From CAYNWK01 sp964400875 (GTDB lineage Bacteria > Chloroflexota > Anaerolineae > Anaerolineales > UBA4823), in NCBI GenBank assembly GCA_964400875.1, contig CAYNWK010000025.1, positions 1-37,564 on the forward strand: 37,564 nt of DNA, read 5' to 3'. The position numbers and the translations under genes were made by a program. Position 1 is the stretch's first letter; the number at the start of each line of letters is the position of its first letter. The notes under the pieces were generated by a model, which was not told the origin of the DNA, did no database searches, and worked only from the letters and a program-made list of their open reading frames with translations. Shown here in pieces: positions 9,228 to 16,590 of the stretch.

Positions 9228-10085
9228 ATGCGAAAATACACGATCCTCTTTCTGATCGTGGGGTTAACCCTCACGCTCTTGCCGGCGCACGTAGCCGGGC
9301 AGGAGACAGCAGGTACGACCGGGAGCATTATCTACCTGCCGGTGCTCACCAACGGCTCCGCATCGACGCCGCCACCCACCGGGTACTTCTCCACCCTCCC
9401 CCCGGGGTCGACGCTGCCGGGCAGCGCGGCCTGCGCCACGGCGGTAAAACCCAGGCCGGAAAACAAGGGGCTTAACGCAACCTACAATGGGACCAAGGGA
9501 AACCAGGGGCTGGCGGCAGATTTCTTCACGCCGGGCAGCGGCGACCCGCGGGCTAATACCGAGATCGCATCGCGCGTGGACGGGGACTTCACCGGCACCA
9601 CCGACGAGATCTTGCAGTGGGCAGCGTGCAAGTGGGGCGTTGACGAGGATATGGTGCGGGCGCAGGCGGCGATCGAGTCGTGGTGGCGCCAGGACGCCAA
9701 GGGTGATTGGGGCAGCGACCCATCGCGCTGCGCGCCGGGGCACGGCCTGGGCGTGGACGGCCAGCCGGGGTTGTGTCCTGAAAGCTGGGGACTGCTGCAA
9801 AATCGCTACCCGTATGAGCAGTCTTCGTGGCCAGGGATTATGACTTCCAGTGCGTTCAATGTGGATACGGCTTACGCCATCTGGCGGGCGTGCTTCGAAG
9901 GCTACGAATGGTGGTTGAACAACGTGGAGCACGGGGAAGTCTACGCGGCGGGAGATGCCTGGGGGTGTATGGGGCGCTGGTTCGCCGGTCGCTGGCACAC
10001 TTCGGCGGCGGAGTCCTATATTGATAATGTCCAGGGGTATTTCAACGATCGCATCTGGGAGGAACCGTACTTCCAGGAACCTTGA
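9228..10085 (+). CDS. Secreted muramidase/transglycosylase-like protein
   Basis: An exported protein of 285 residues. A signal peptide (about 1-24, ILFLIVGLTLTLL core) is followed by GSIIYLPVLTNGS, a YLPV motif also seen at the end of the nuclease at 4056, and a Pro/Thr linker. The C-terminal domain has a lysozyme-like core: ILQWAACKWGVDEDMVRAQA then AIESWWRQ, where the Glu fits the catalytic acid of SLT/goose-type muramidases, and ESWGLLQNR further on. Six or more Cys suggest disulfides. An upstream in-frame ATG at 9198 is possible, but it overlaps the -35 box and leaves a poorer signal peptide. It interrupts the E1/lipoyl block and has its own promoter. Substrate is inferred, not shown. Confidence 0.75.
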   Translation: MRKYTILFLIVGLTLTLLPAHVAGQETAGTTGSIIYLPVLTNGSASTPPPTGYFSTLPPGSTLPGSAACATAVKPRPENKGLNATYNGTKGNQGLAADFFTPGSGDPRANTEIASRVDGDFTGTTDEILQWAACKWGVDEDMVRAQAAIESWWRQDAKGDWGSDPSRCAPGHGLGVDGQPGLCPESWGLLQNRYPYEQSSWPGIMTSSAFNVDTAYAIWRACFEGYEWWLNNVEHGEVYAAGDAWGCMGRWFAGRWHTSAAESYIDNVQGYFNDRIWEEPYFQEP

Positions 10086-10124
10086 TATTTCTTTTTGATG
10101 CCGTAATGGCTATGCGTAACGCCG

Positions 10125-10153
10125 GTCACAGGCTGGCGGTTCGGTGGTATAAA
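10125..10153 (+). promoter_or_regulatory. Promoter of the lipoyl-acyltransferase gene, leaderless
   Basis: GTCACA (10125-10130), a 17-bp spacer and TATAAA (10148-10153) with TGG in front, an extended -10. The ATG at 10161 lies 8 nt from the end of the box, with no Shine-Dalgarno sequence between. Confidence 0.55.
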
Positions 10154-10160
10154 TACCCCC

Positions 10161-11282
10161 ATGCCGATGCCCGTGCCCGTCACCATCCCTCTGCTGAATC
10201 CCAACGAACCTGAAGCCCGGCTGATCTCCCTGGCGGTGAGCGCCGGGGACCGCGTCTCGGCTGGGGATACGCTCTGCACCCTGGAAACGACCAAATCGGC
10301 CGTCGAAGTGGCCGCCGAGGCGGACGGCTACGTGGTCGGACTGCGCCTGAAGGTAGGGGATCTGGCGCGGGCTGGCGAGGTGCTGTGCTACCTCGCTGAC
10401 ACCCCTCGGGCGAAAGCGCTTGAAGCGCATGGCGAGGGGGAACCTGCTGGCGCGGTCAGCGCGCCCGGCGAACTGCCCCCGGGGCTGCGCATCACCCAGC
10501 CGGCGCGGGCATTAGCCGAAGAGCTGGGCATCGATCTGAGGGAGCTGCCCTGCGGCCCCCTGCTCACGGAGATCGCCGTGAGGAAGTTTTATTCCGAGCG
10601 CAGCGCCTCCCCAGAACCTGAAACGGCGACTACAATGGCGACCTTCGACCCCGGCGCTCTGGTCGTCTACGGCGGTGGTGGGCACGGAAAATCGCTGATC
10701 GACCTGGTCCGGGCGCTGGGCAGCTACCGCCTGGTAGGAGTTGTGGACGACGGTCTCGCCGAAGGGGGAACGATCATGGGCCTGCCCGTGCTCGGCGGTG
10801 GCGAGGCGCTGGACGAGCTGGCTGAACGGGGCGTCCGGCTGGCGGTCAACGCCATTGGCGGCATCGGGGACGTCAGCGTGCGGGTGAAGATCTTCGAACG
10901 GCTGGCGCGTGCGGGCTTCGCCTGCCCTACCGTGATCCATCCTCAGGCTTTCGTTGAACCGAGCGCGCGCCTGGAAGCTGGCGTACAGGTGTTCCCGCAC
11001 GCTTATGTGGGCAGCGAGGCCAGCGTTGGATTTGGGGCCATCGTCAACACTGGGGCGATCGTCTCGCACGACTGCAGCATCGGCGCAAACGCCAACATCT
11101 CCCCAGGGGCGGTGCTGGCCGGAGCGGTAAAGGTTGGCCGCGAAGTGCTGATCGGCATGGGGGCGACGATCAATCTGGGGGTCGAGGTCGGGGCGCGCGC
11201 CAGGATTGGAAACGGCGCGACGGTCAAAGCTGACGTGCCCGAACGAGGCATCGTGCGCGCTGGGGCCGTCTGGCCGGAATGA
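10161..11282 (+). CDS. Lipoyl domain + E3-binding-like domain + PglD/NeuD-type acyltransferase fusion
   Basis: A 373-residue protein with an unusual layout. Residues 5-80 form a lipoyl domain with the modifiable lysine K45 in LETTKSAVEV. Residues 110-143 resemble the peripheral-subunit (E3/E1) binding domain of E2 proteins (PARALAEELGIDLRELP). Where E2 would have its acyltransferase core, residues 166-373 are instead a sugar acyltransferase of the PglD/NeuD type. This part has an N-terminal Rossmann-like part (VVYGGGGHGKSLIDL) and hexapeptide left-handed beta-helix repeats. H303 in VSHDCSIG matches the catalytic histidine of PglD. PglD N-acetylates a UDP-4-amino sugar using acetyl-CoA. Here the acyl donor could be the lipoyl arm charged by E1. 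The stop overlaps the next start (ATGA). Confidence 0.85.
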   Translation: MPMPVPVTIPLLNPNEPEARLISLAVSAGDRVSAGDTLCTLETTKSAVEVAAEADGYVVGLRLKVGDLARAGEVLCYLADTPRAKALEAHGEGEPAGAVSAPGELPPGLRITQPARALAEELGIDLRELPCGPLLTEIAVRKFYSERSASPEPETATTMATFDPGALVVYGGGGHGKSLIDLVRALGSYRLVGVVDDGLAEGGTIMGLPVLGGGEALDELAERGVRLAVNAIGGIGDVSVRVKIFERLARAGFACPTVIHPQAFVEPSARLEAGVQVFPHAYVGSEASVGFGAIVNTGAIVSHDCSIGANANISPGAVLAGAVKVGREVLIGMGATINLGVEVGARARIGNGATVKADVPERGIVRAGAVWPE

Positions 11283-12223
11283 GTGCGGCGGTGATTTTTT
11301 GGGCCCTGCTCTGGCTGGCTGCCGGCGGGGCCTGGCTGGCGACGCTGCTCGGCTTCGCCGGGCGAATATGGTGGGTTTTTGACCTGTTCAGCCACTTCCA
11401 GGTGCAGTACTTGTCCGGTTTCAGCCTGATAGCCTTGATATTTTTATTCGGCGAAGTTTACAGCGGGGCAGGGATAGCCTTTGCGGGCGCGTTGTTTAAT
11501 ATGGCGCTGATCGCCCCGCTCTACCGCAAACCAGGCCCAGCGAAGTCGGGCAACCAGAAGGCGTACCGGGCAGCGTCGATCAACGTCCTGAGGACCAACC
11601 GGTCCTTCGAGGCAACACGGGAGCTGCTGGCGGAGCAAAAAGCCGATTTCGTGGTCCTGGTGGAATGCGACCGGGAATGGCTGGATGCGCTGAGCTGCCT
11701 GGGCGAGCTGTACCCTCACCGCTTCAGCGCGCTGCGGGAGGACAATTACGGCCTGGCGCTGTTTAGCCTGCGCGAACCCGTACAGGTGGAAACCTGCAAC
11801 TTCGGACCTGCCAGGGTGCCCACGCTCGTGGCGCGTTTCGAGCTGGATGGGCGCGGCCTGACCGTGATCGGCACCCACCCACCCCCGCCGAAAAGCGCCC
11901 GTGAGGCTCATCAGCGCGAGGCGCAAACCAGGGAGATCGCCCGTTTCGCGGCGCAGCAAACAGGGGAGGTGATGCTGTGCGGCGATCTGAACCTGACCTC
12001 GTGGTCGCCCCACTTTCGGGATATACTTAAAATTAGCGGGCTGCGCGACAGCCGGATCGGGTTCGGCGTCCAGCCGAGCTGGCCGGCAACGAACCCCCTG
12101 CTGATGGTCCCCATTGACCACATCCTGGTCTCGACCGGGATCGGCGTAAACCGTCGCTGGGTGGGACCCAGAATCGGCTCCGACCACCGGCCCGTCTTCG
12201 CTGATTTTTCTTTTTACGCCTGA
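11279..12223 (+). CDS. Membrane-anchored endonuclease/exonuclease/phosphatase family protein
   Basis: 314 residues. Two or three N-terminal membrane helices (about 4-85) anchor a C-terminal EEP domain. Active-site motifs are FVVLVECDREW (metal-binding Glu), IGTHPPPP, MLCGDLNLTSW and GSDHRPVFADF, as in the DNase I/sphingomyelinase/inositol phosphatase superfamily. The ATG overlaps the stop of the lipoyl-acyltransferase gene, so they are co-transcribed. The family has many phosphodiester and phosphomonoester substrates, so the target is open; a lipid-linked or sugar-phosphate substrate would fit the setting, but that is inference. Confidence 0.85.
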   Translation: MSAAVIFWALLWLAAGGAWLATLLGFAGRIWWVFDLFSHFQVQYLSGFSLIALIFLFGEVYSGAGIAFAGALFNMALIAPLYRKPGPAKSGNQKAYRAASINVLRTNRSFEATRELLAEQKADFVVLVECDREWLDALSCLGELYPHRFSALREDNYGLALFSLREPVQVETCNFGPARVPTLVARFELDGRGLTVIGTHPPPPKSAREAHQREAQTREIARFAAQQTGEVMLCGDLNLTSWSPHFRDILKISGLRDSRIGFGVQPSWPATNPLLMVPIDHILVSTGIGVNRRWVGPRIGSDHRPVFADFSFYA

Positions 12224-12237
12224 GGAGGCATAATCGT

Positions 12238-13242
12238 ATGAACACCGCCATGTGGCGCAAAGCGCTCCAGGTGATCCCGCGCATCAGTAAAGCCGAGTGG
12301 GACAGTCTGGACGTTATCTCTAAATGGCTGATCTCAACCCGGGCAGCGGTACTGATCATGACTTTTCTATCCGCCGCCATCGCCGGGATTTTGGCATACC
12401 AGCACGGTCAGTTCAACTTCGTACTGTGGCTGCTGCTGGCGTTGGGCCTGATCCTGGCTCACGCAACGAACAACCTGGTCAACGACTTCACCGACCACAT
12501 CAAGGGAGTGGATAAGGACAACTATTACCGGGCGCAGTACGGCCCGCAGCCTCTGGAGCACGGGCTGATGAGCAAAACCCAGCTGCTGACCTACGCGGCG
12601 GTTACCGGGCTGCTGGCGCTGGCTGCCGGGGCCGTGCTGGTATGGCTGCGAGGCCCGCTGGCGCTGGTGCTGCTGGGCCTGGGGGTGGTTTTCGTGCTGT
12701 TCTACACCTATCCGCTGAAATATATCGCCATGGGCGAATTGACCGTTCTGGTGGTGTGGGGGCCCCTCATGATCGGCGGCGGGTACTTCGTGATCACCGG
12801 CGTGTGGGATTGGAACGTGGTGATCGCCAGCCTGCCGTACGCTTTCGGCGTGACCACGGTGATCTTCGGCAAGCACATCGACAAGGTCGCCAGCGATAAG
12901 GTCAAAGGCATCCATACCCTGCCGGTGCTGCTCGGAGAGGGACTGGCGCGCGCCGTGCTGATCGGCCTGACCGCGCTGCAGTACCTCTCGGTGATCTACC
13001 TGGTAGTAATCGGATTCTTCACCCCGATCTTGCTGATCGTACTGTTCGCGCTGCCGACCTTCTACCAGGCCTACACCAGTATGTATCACGCGCCCAAACC
13101 TGAGGAGCGGCCGCAAGATTATCCGGAGGACGCCTGGCCCTTGTGGTTCGTGGCCACCGCCTTTTATCACAACCGCCGTTTCGGGCTGCTGTATTTGCTC
13201 GGGCTGATCCTGAACGTGGTGCTGCTCACCATTTTCAGATGA
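12238..13242 (+). CDS. UbiA-family prenyltransferase
   Basis: An integral membrane aromatic prenyltransferase of 334 residues with eight or nine helices. The first Asp-rich motif, NNLVNDFTDHIKGVDKD (about 78-94), and the second, DKVASDKVKGIHTLPVLLGE (about 214), bind prenyl diphosphate through magnesium and resemble MenA-type enzymes more than UbiA proper. A role in quinone or prenylated lipid synthesis is likely. GAGGAGG precedes the ATG and the gap from the previous gene is 14 bp. It is the last gene of the block, followed by a strong hairpin. Confidence 0.88.
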   Translation: MNTAMWRKALQVIPRISKAEWDSLDVISKWLISTRAAVLIMTFLSAAIAGILAYQHGQFNFVLWLLLALGLILAHATNNLVNDFTDHIKGVDKDNYYRAQYGPQPLEHGLMSKTQLLTYAAVTGLLALAAGAVLVWLRGPLALVLLGLGVVFVLFYTYPLKYIAMGELTVLVVWGPLMIGGGYFVITGVWDWNVVIASLPYAFGVTTVIFGKHIDKVASDKVKGIHTLPVLLGEGLARAVLIGLTALQYLSVIYLVVIGFFTPILLIVLFALPTFYQAYTSMYHAPKPEERPQDYPEDAWPLWFVATAFYHNRRFGLLYLLGLILNVVLLTIFR

Positions 13243-13275
13243 ATTGAATTCAACTGCACGCAGGCAGCAAAATGT

Positions 13276-13323
13276 AAAGCGGGGATGTTGAAACCGGTTT
13301 TTCTCGGCCAACATCCCCGCTTT
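13276..13323. terminator. Hairpin between convergent genes
   Basis: AAAGCGGGGATGTTG (13276-13290) pairs perfectly with CAACATCCCCGCTTT (13309-13323) around an 18-nt loop. It lies between the UbiA gene and the convergent histidine kinase gene and could serve both. The flanking T tract is short (TTT). Confidence 0.7.
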
Positions 13324-13349
13324 GGTGATCGTTACAGTCTTCTTATTTC

Positions 13350-14741
13350 TTAACGCGGATCGGCCTGGGGGAAGATCATGGTCACTTCCGTGCCGACTCC
13401 CAACTCGCTGGCGAGCTCCAGGCGCCCGCCCTGGGCTTCCACCAAAGGTTTGGCGATGGAAAGCCCTAGCCCATTAGAGCGCAGCTCGCTGCCGGACGAT
13501 GGATTGACCTGGTAAAAACGCTCGAAGACGTGGGGGACGTGTTGAGGGGCGATGCCTTCACCGGTATCCTTGACGATGATGTGCATGTTTTTACCGTGTC
13601 GTGCAGAGGCCAGGGTGATCCGCCCGCCGGGTTTTGTGAAACGCAATGCGTTATCCAGGAAGATCAACAAAACCTGGCGCAGGCGCGTGCGATCTCCCAG
13701 GAGGACGCCGTTTGAAGCGCTTACTTGCAGGTCGACGCCCTTATCGGCAGCCACTTTCTCCACTTGGCGGGTGGTCTCGGAGAACAGTTCGGCGATCGAG
13801 ATCCGCTCTTGTTTGAACTTGAAACGTTTGGCGTCCAATCGGGAGAGCAATAGCAGGTCATCCACCAGGCGATTCATATAGTCGCTCTCATCGACGATGT
13901 CCTGGAGAACGCCGGCGATCTCTCCTTGCGGCTCAGTGCGTAATCCATAATCCGCGCTGGCCCGAATCAAGGTCAGCGGCGTGCGCAGCTCGTGGCTGGC
14001 GTTTGAGACGAAGGCTTGCTGCTGCTCCCAGCCGCGCTGCGCCGGGCGGATCGAACGACCCGACAACCACCAGCCCCCCACCCCCAGGCCCAGGCTGGCT
14101 GCCACCCCTAACACGGCCAACCCGGTGAGGTATAGATTGAGGACGCGGGCCTGATCGCTCATCAATCGACCGATCTGGATCAGATCCGGCGCCTGCAGGC
14201 TGCCCGTGCGGTAAGTCAACAGGCGCACCGGCGTCTCGTCCGGCAGGCGAACGGTGCGCCAATCATGACCCTGGCTTTCTGCCGCGGCTAAGGCATCCAG
14301 ATCGCCCGCCAACGGGGCCGACACGGAAGTAACGATATTCGTCGACTCGCCTGGCAAATTCAAGGGGATCACGAAAATCGGCGCAAGGTTGGCGTCGTAC
14401 TGCTCTTCTCGGGGTGATTCGCTGTGCTCGCGCTCTTCTTCGGAGTGCTCGCTGTCTTGCCGTGCAGAGGTTTGGATCGGGATGGGTTCCCGTGGATTAT
14501 TGACAGGGAGCGCGCTGCCGTATTCTGAAAGCCAGGTGTGTTCAGCCTGGGCCAGCTCTGTGGGCAGCGGAGCGCCGTAGCTGCGGAACAAGGTGGCCAT
14601 TTTATACTCGAGCGCCAGATCGGTAGTGCTGCGGAAATAGTACGACAGCAAGGCATAAGAGCCGCCGCCGATCAAGATAACCAACCCCAGCGCGGCAAGA
14701 AAGTAGAGCGCCGTGAGCTGCCAGCGTAAGCGTTTAAGCAT
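13350..14741 (-). CDS. Sensor histidine kinase
   Basis: 463 residues. Membrane helices at about 10-33 and 203-226 frame an extracytoplasmic sensor domain. HisKA follows with the phospho-acceptor H250 in SNASHELRTPLT, then HATPase_c with DNALRFTKPGG (N box), DTGEGI (G1) and NGLGLSI (G2). No clear HAMP domain is seen; a short linker joins helix 2 to HisKA. The sensor has an acidic and His-containing run at about 97-113 (SEHSEEEREHSESPREE), a possible metal site. Its start overlaps the end of the response regulator by 8 bp. Confidence 0.93.
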   Translation of the reverse strand: MLKRLRWQLTALYFLAALGLVILIGGGSYALLSYYFRSTTDLALEYKMATLFRSYGAPLPTELAQAEHTWLSEYGSALPVNNPREPIPIQTSARQDSEHSEEEREHSESPREEQYDANLAPIFVIPLNLPGESTNIVTSVSAPLAGDLDALAAAESQGHDWRTVRLPDETPVRLLTYRTGSLQAPDLIQIGRLMSDQARVLNLYLTGLAVLGVAASLGLGVGGWWLSGRSIRPAQRGWEQQQAFVSNASHELRTPLTLIRASADYGLRTEPQGEIAGVLQDIVDESDYMNRLVDDLLLLSRLDAKRFKFKQERISIAELFSETTRQVEKVAADKGVDLQVSASNGVLLGDRTRLRQVLLIFLDNALRFTKPGGRITLASARHGKNMHIIVKDTGEGIAPQHVPHVFERFYQVNPSSGSELRSNGLGLSIAKPLVEAQGGRLELASELGVGTEVTMIFPQADPR

Positions 14742-15417
14742 CTTCGCTCTTCAAGGAATAGCCAAAGCCGCGCACCGTCTGGATGGGGTCTGCTTTGTTG
14801 GGCTGGTTGAGCTTGCTGCGAAGGTACGAGATGTAGACATCGACCATGGTCGGCTGTACCGTACTTTCGTAAGACCAGACGTAGTCGAGTAAAAACTGGC
14901 GGTTGAGGGTCTGGTCGGGGTGACGGACCAGGCATTCCAGCAGGGTCCATTCGGTTTTGGTCAGGTCGAGAGTTTGGTTGCCGCGCCGGGCGGAATGGGT
15001 GTGCAAGTCGAGTACCAGGGATCCGGCGCGCAGTTCGCCTGTGTTGACTGCCTGGGGCTGAAATCGGCGGCTCAAGGCGTGCAAACGGGCGATCAACTCG
15101 TCGAAAGCGAAGGGCTTCCCCAGGTAATCGTCCGCCCCGCTGTACAGGCCGGCAACCCGGTCTTCTACTTGGGTGCGGGCAGTCAACATCAGCAGCGCCA
15201 TGGGGATCTGCGCACGGCGGATCGCCTGGCAGATAGCCGGCCCATCACGGCCGGGTAACATCCAATCGATCACGGCGATATCATGGGCGCCGCGCAGGGC
15301 GATCTCCACGCCGGTGTCGCCATCGTAGGCTACGTCCACCTGGAAGTTCTCTTTTTCCAGCACCTTGCACATCAATCCCACCAGGCGCCGGTCATCTTCG
15401 ATTAATAAAATACGCAT
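14734..15417 (-). CDS. OmpR/PhoB-family response regulator
   Basis: 227 residues. The receiver domain (1-115) has the acidic pair D8-D9, phospho-acceptor D51 in VIDWMLPGRDG, T79 and K101 in GKPF. The winged-helix DNA-binding domain (about 128-225) has LTKTEWTLLECL and YISYLRSKL. It heads the operon with the sensor kinase. TAGAAT (15424-15429) ends 6 nt before the ATG, so the message may be leaderless. It faces away from the PepSY/ApbE/reductase operon, which it probably controls along with itself. Confidence 0.94.
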   Translation of the reverse strand: MRILLIEDDRRLVGLMCKVLEKENFQVDVAYDGDTGVEIALRGAHDIAVIDWMLPGRDGPAICQAIRRAQIPMALLMLTARTQVEDRVAGLYSGADDYLGKPFAFDELIARLHALSRRFQPQAVNTGELRAGSLVLDLHTHSARRGNQTLDLTKTEWTLLECLVRHPDQTLNRQFLLDYVWSYESTVQPTMVDVYISYLRSKLNQPNKADPIQTVRGFGYSLKSEDA

Positions 15418-15469
15418 GTTCGAATTCTATCTCAGTTAACGGTGAGCAATCTACCTCTAGGAAAGTAGC

Positions 15470-15502
15470 GGTGTTTGGGCGGGCTTTGTCCGCCCAAACA
15501 CC
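15470..15502. repeat. Intergenic palindrome, GGCGG-core family (copy 1)
   Basis: GGTGTTTGGGCGG pairs with CCGCCCAAACACC around a 7-nt loop. It sits between two divergent genes, so it does not end either transcript. The core matches the palindromes at 18256 and 23544. Confidence 0.65.
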
Positions 15503-15556
15503 CCACTCCCTCCCTCAAATGCGTTCATCCTCCTAATAATAGTCTAATCCAGGAAC

Positions 15557-15577
15557 ATTGGAAAATGATTGGAAAAT
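15557..15577 (+). promoter_or_regulatory. Direct repeat, candidate response-regulator site
   Basis: ATTGGAAAAT occurs at 15557-15566 and again at 15568-15577, an 11-bp period typical of OmpR/PhoB dimer sites. A weaker TTGGAAAG lies at 15621. The second copy runs into TTGACT (15577-15582), a possible -35 box for the operon at 15678; a matching -10 is poor, as expected for an activated promoter. Confidence 0.5.
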
Positions 15578-15677
15578 TGACTGAACTTTTCAAGGAAATC
15601 TCAATCTTCATCCATTAAAGTTGGAAAGTACGCAACGCAGTTAAAAATCCTTTGCCAAAGAGACAAGGAGATAGTCT

Positions 15678-16232
15678 ATGAGAAATAAGATTGCCCTACT
15701 CATTTCAGCCGCACTGACTGCCGCGATCATCGTTGTGATCGGGGGCGTGTTGTTCGTCACGTCGAACATCGAGCCAGCCTCCGCACAAAGCAGTCAGGAC
15801 ACCGCTGCTCAGGTGGTCACGGGGCTCGATCCCGCCCTGCAGCAGCAGTTGAACGATCGGGAGGCTGCTTACCGCCAGCTGATCGACGAAGCTAACTCCC
15901 GGCTGAAGCAGGCGCAAGAGGAAAACGCGAAGCTGCAGGCGCAGCTGGACAGCCTGACCAACGGGAACGCCAGTGCTCAGCGTGGCATCTCCCCGCAGCA
16001 AGCCGCCGATGTGGCTGCCGCTTTCCTCGGTCAAAACGATATCTTCGCAGTAGACACGCTCAACCAAAATGGCATGAGCCTGTTCCAGGTGACCTTTAGT
16101 TCCGGCGACCGCGTGTACGTTGATTTGAATGGACAGGTGATTGCGGCCAGTTTATCCCAATCGACCTTCAAAGCGCGCTCCGGAAACCAGGGCTTCATTG
16201 AAGACCATGAAGGGGAACACGATGACAATTAA
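15678..16232 (+). CDS. Exported PepSY-like protein
   Basis: 184 residues. An N-terminal signal peptide or anchor (about 5-30), a coiled-coil stretch rich in Gln, Ala and Glu (about 50-95), and a C-terminal PepSY-like domain (about 105-160) with QQAADVAAAFLG and VTFSSGDRVYVDLNGQVI. The tail is acidic with His (DHEGEHDDN). AAGGAG lies upstream of the ATG. First gene of a four-gene operon with ApbE and a ferric reductase-like protein. PepSY proteins are often found with membrane reductases. No FMN_bind flavinylation motif is seen. Confidence 0.75.
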   Translation: MRNKIALLISAALTAAIIVVIGGVLFVTSNIEPASAQSSQDTAAQVVTGLDPALQQQLNDREAAYRQLIDEANSRLKQAQEENAKLQAQLDSLTNGNASAQRGISPQQAADVAAAFLGQNDIFAVDTLNQNGMSLFQVTFSSGDRVYVDLNGQVIAASLSQSTFKARSGNQGFIEDHEGEHDDN

Positions 16233-16590
16233 TCGACCCACACAAACCAGTAAAAACCGGCGTTCCCGCGCCGGCCAGGTGAAGATACTGCTCTTTACGC
16301 TGGCCATTGCCGGCACCCTGGGCTTGTGGGAAGTCTTTTCCCACCAGGCGCAGGTGACCGTAGCAGCCGCGGCCACGACCAGCACAAACGTTCCCGGGTT
16401 GAGCCTAGAGCTGCCGCCGCTGCCCGAACTGGTCCCGTTCAACCCGGGCCAGGGGGCTAGCCAGACCAACGGCAATTCAACCAGCGGAGTGGCCGCGCCT
16501 ACCGCGCCCTTGGGACGCATCTTGATGGGCGGCTCCGCCCCCACCTTCAGCTTCCCTCAGGCCATGGCGCGGACGCGCTCATCACGCTGA
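16222..16590 (+). CDS. Small membrane-anchored Pro-rich protein
   Basis: 122 residues. A basic N-terminus and one membrane helix (about 23-45) are followed by a low-complexity Pro/Ser/Thr/Ala region outside the cell, ending in MARTRSSR. AAGGGG before the ATG at 16222 supports this start, which overlaps the previous gene by 11 bp. Its stop overlaps the ApbE start (TGATG). Tight coupling to ApbE and the reductase suggests a part of the same redox system; the function is unknown to me. Confidence 0.65.
   Translation: MTINRPTQTSKNRRSRAGQVKILLFTLAIAGTLGLWEVFSHQAQVTVAAAATTSTNVPGLSLELPPLPELVPFNPGQGASQTNGNSTSGVAAPTAPLGRILMGGSAPTFSFPQAMARTRSSR

Noticed and set aside
12367..13314. Open frame of 315 codons on the minus strand
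   Set aside because: Antisense to the UbiA gene, His/Gln-rich and without domain pattern.
15470..15502. Terminator for the response regulator or the PepSY operon
   Set aside because: It lies upstream of both divergent genes, so it cannot end either transcript.
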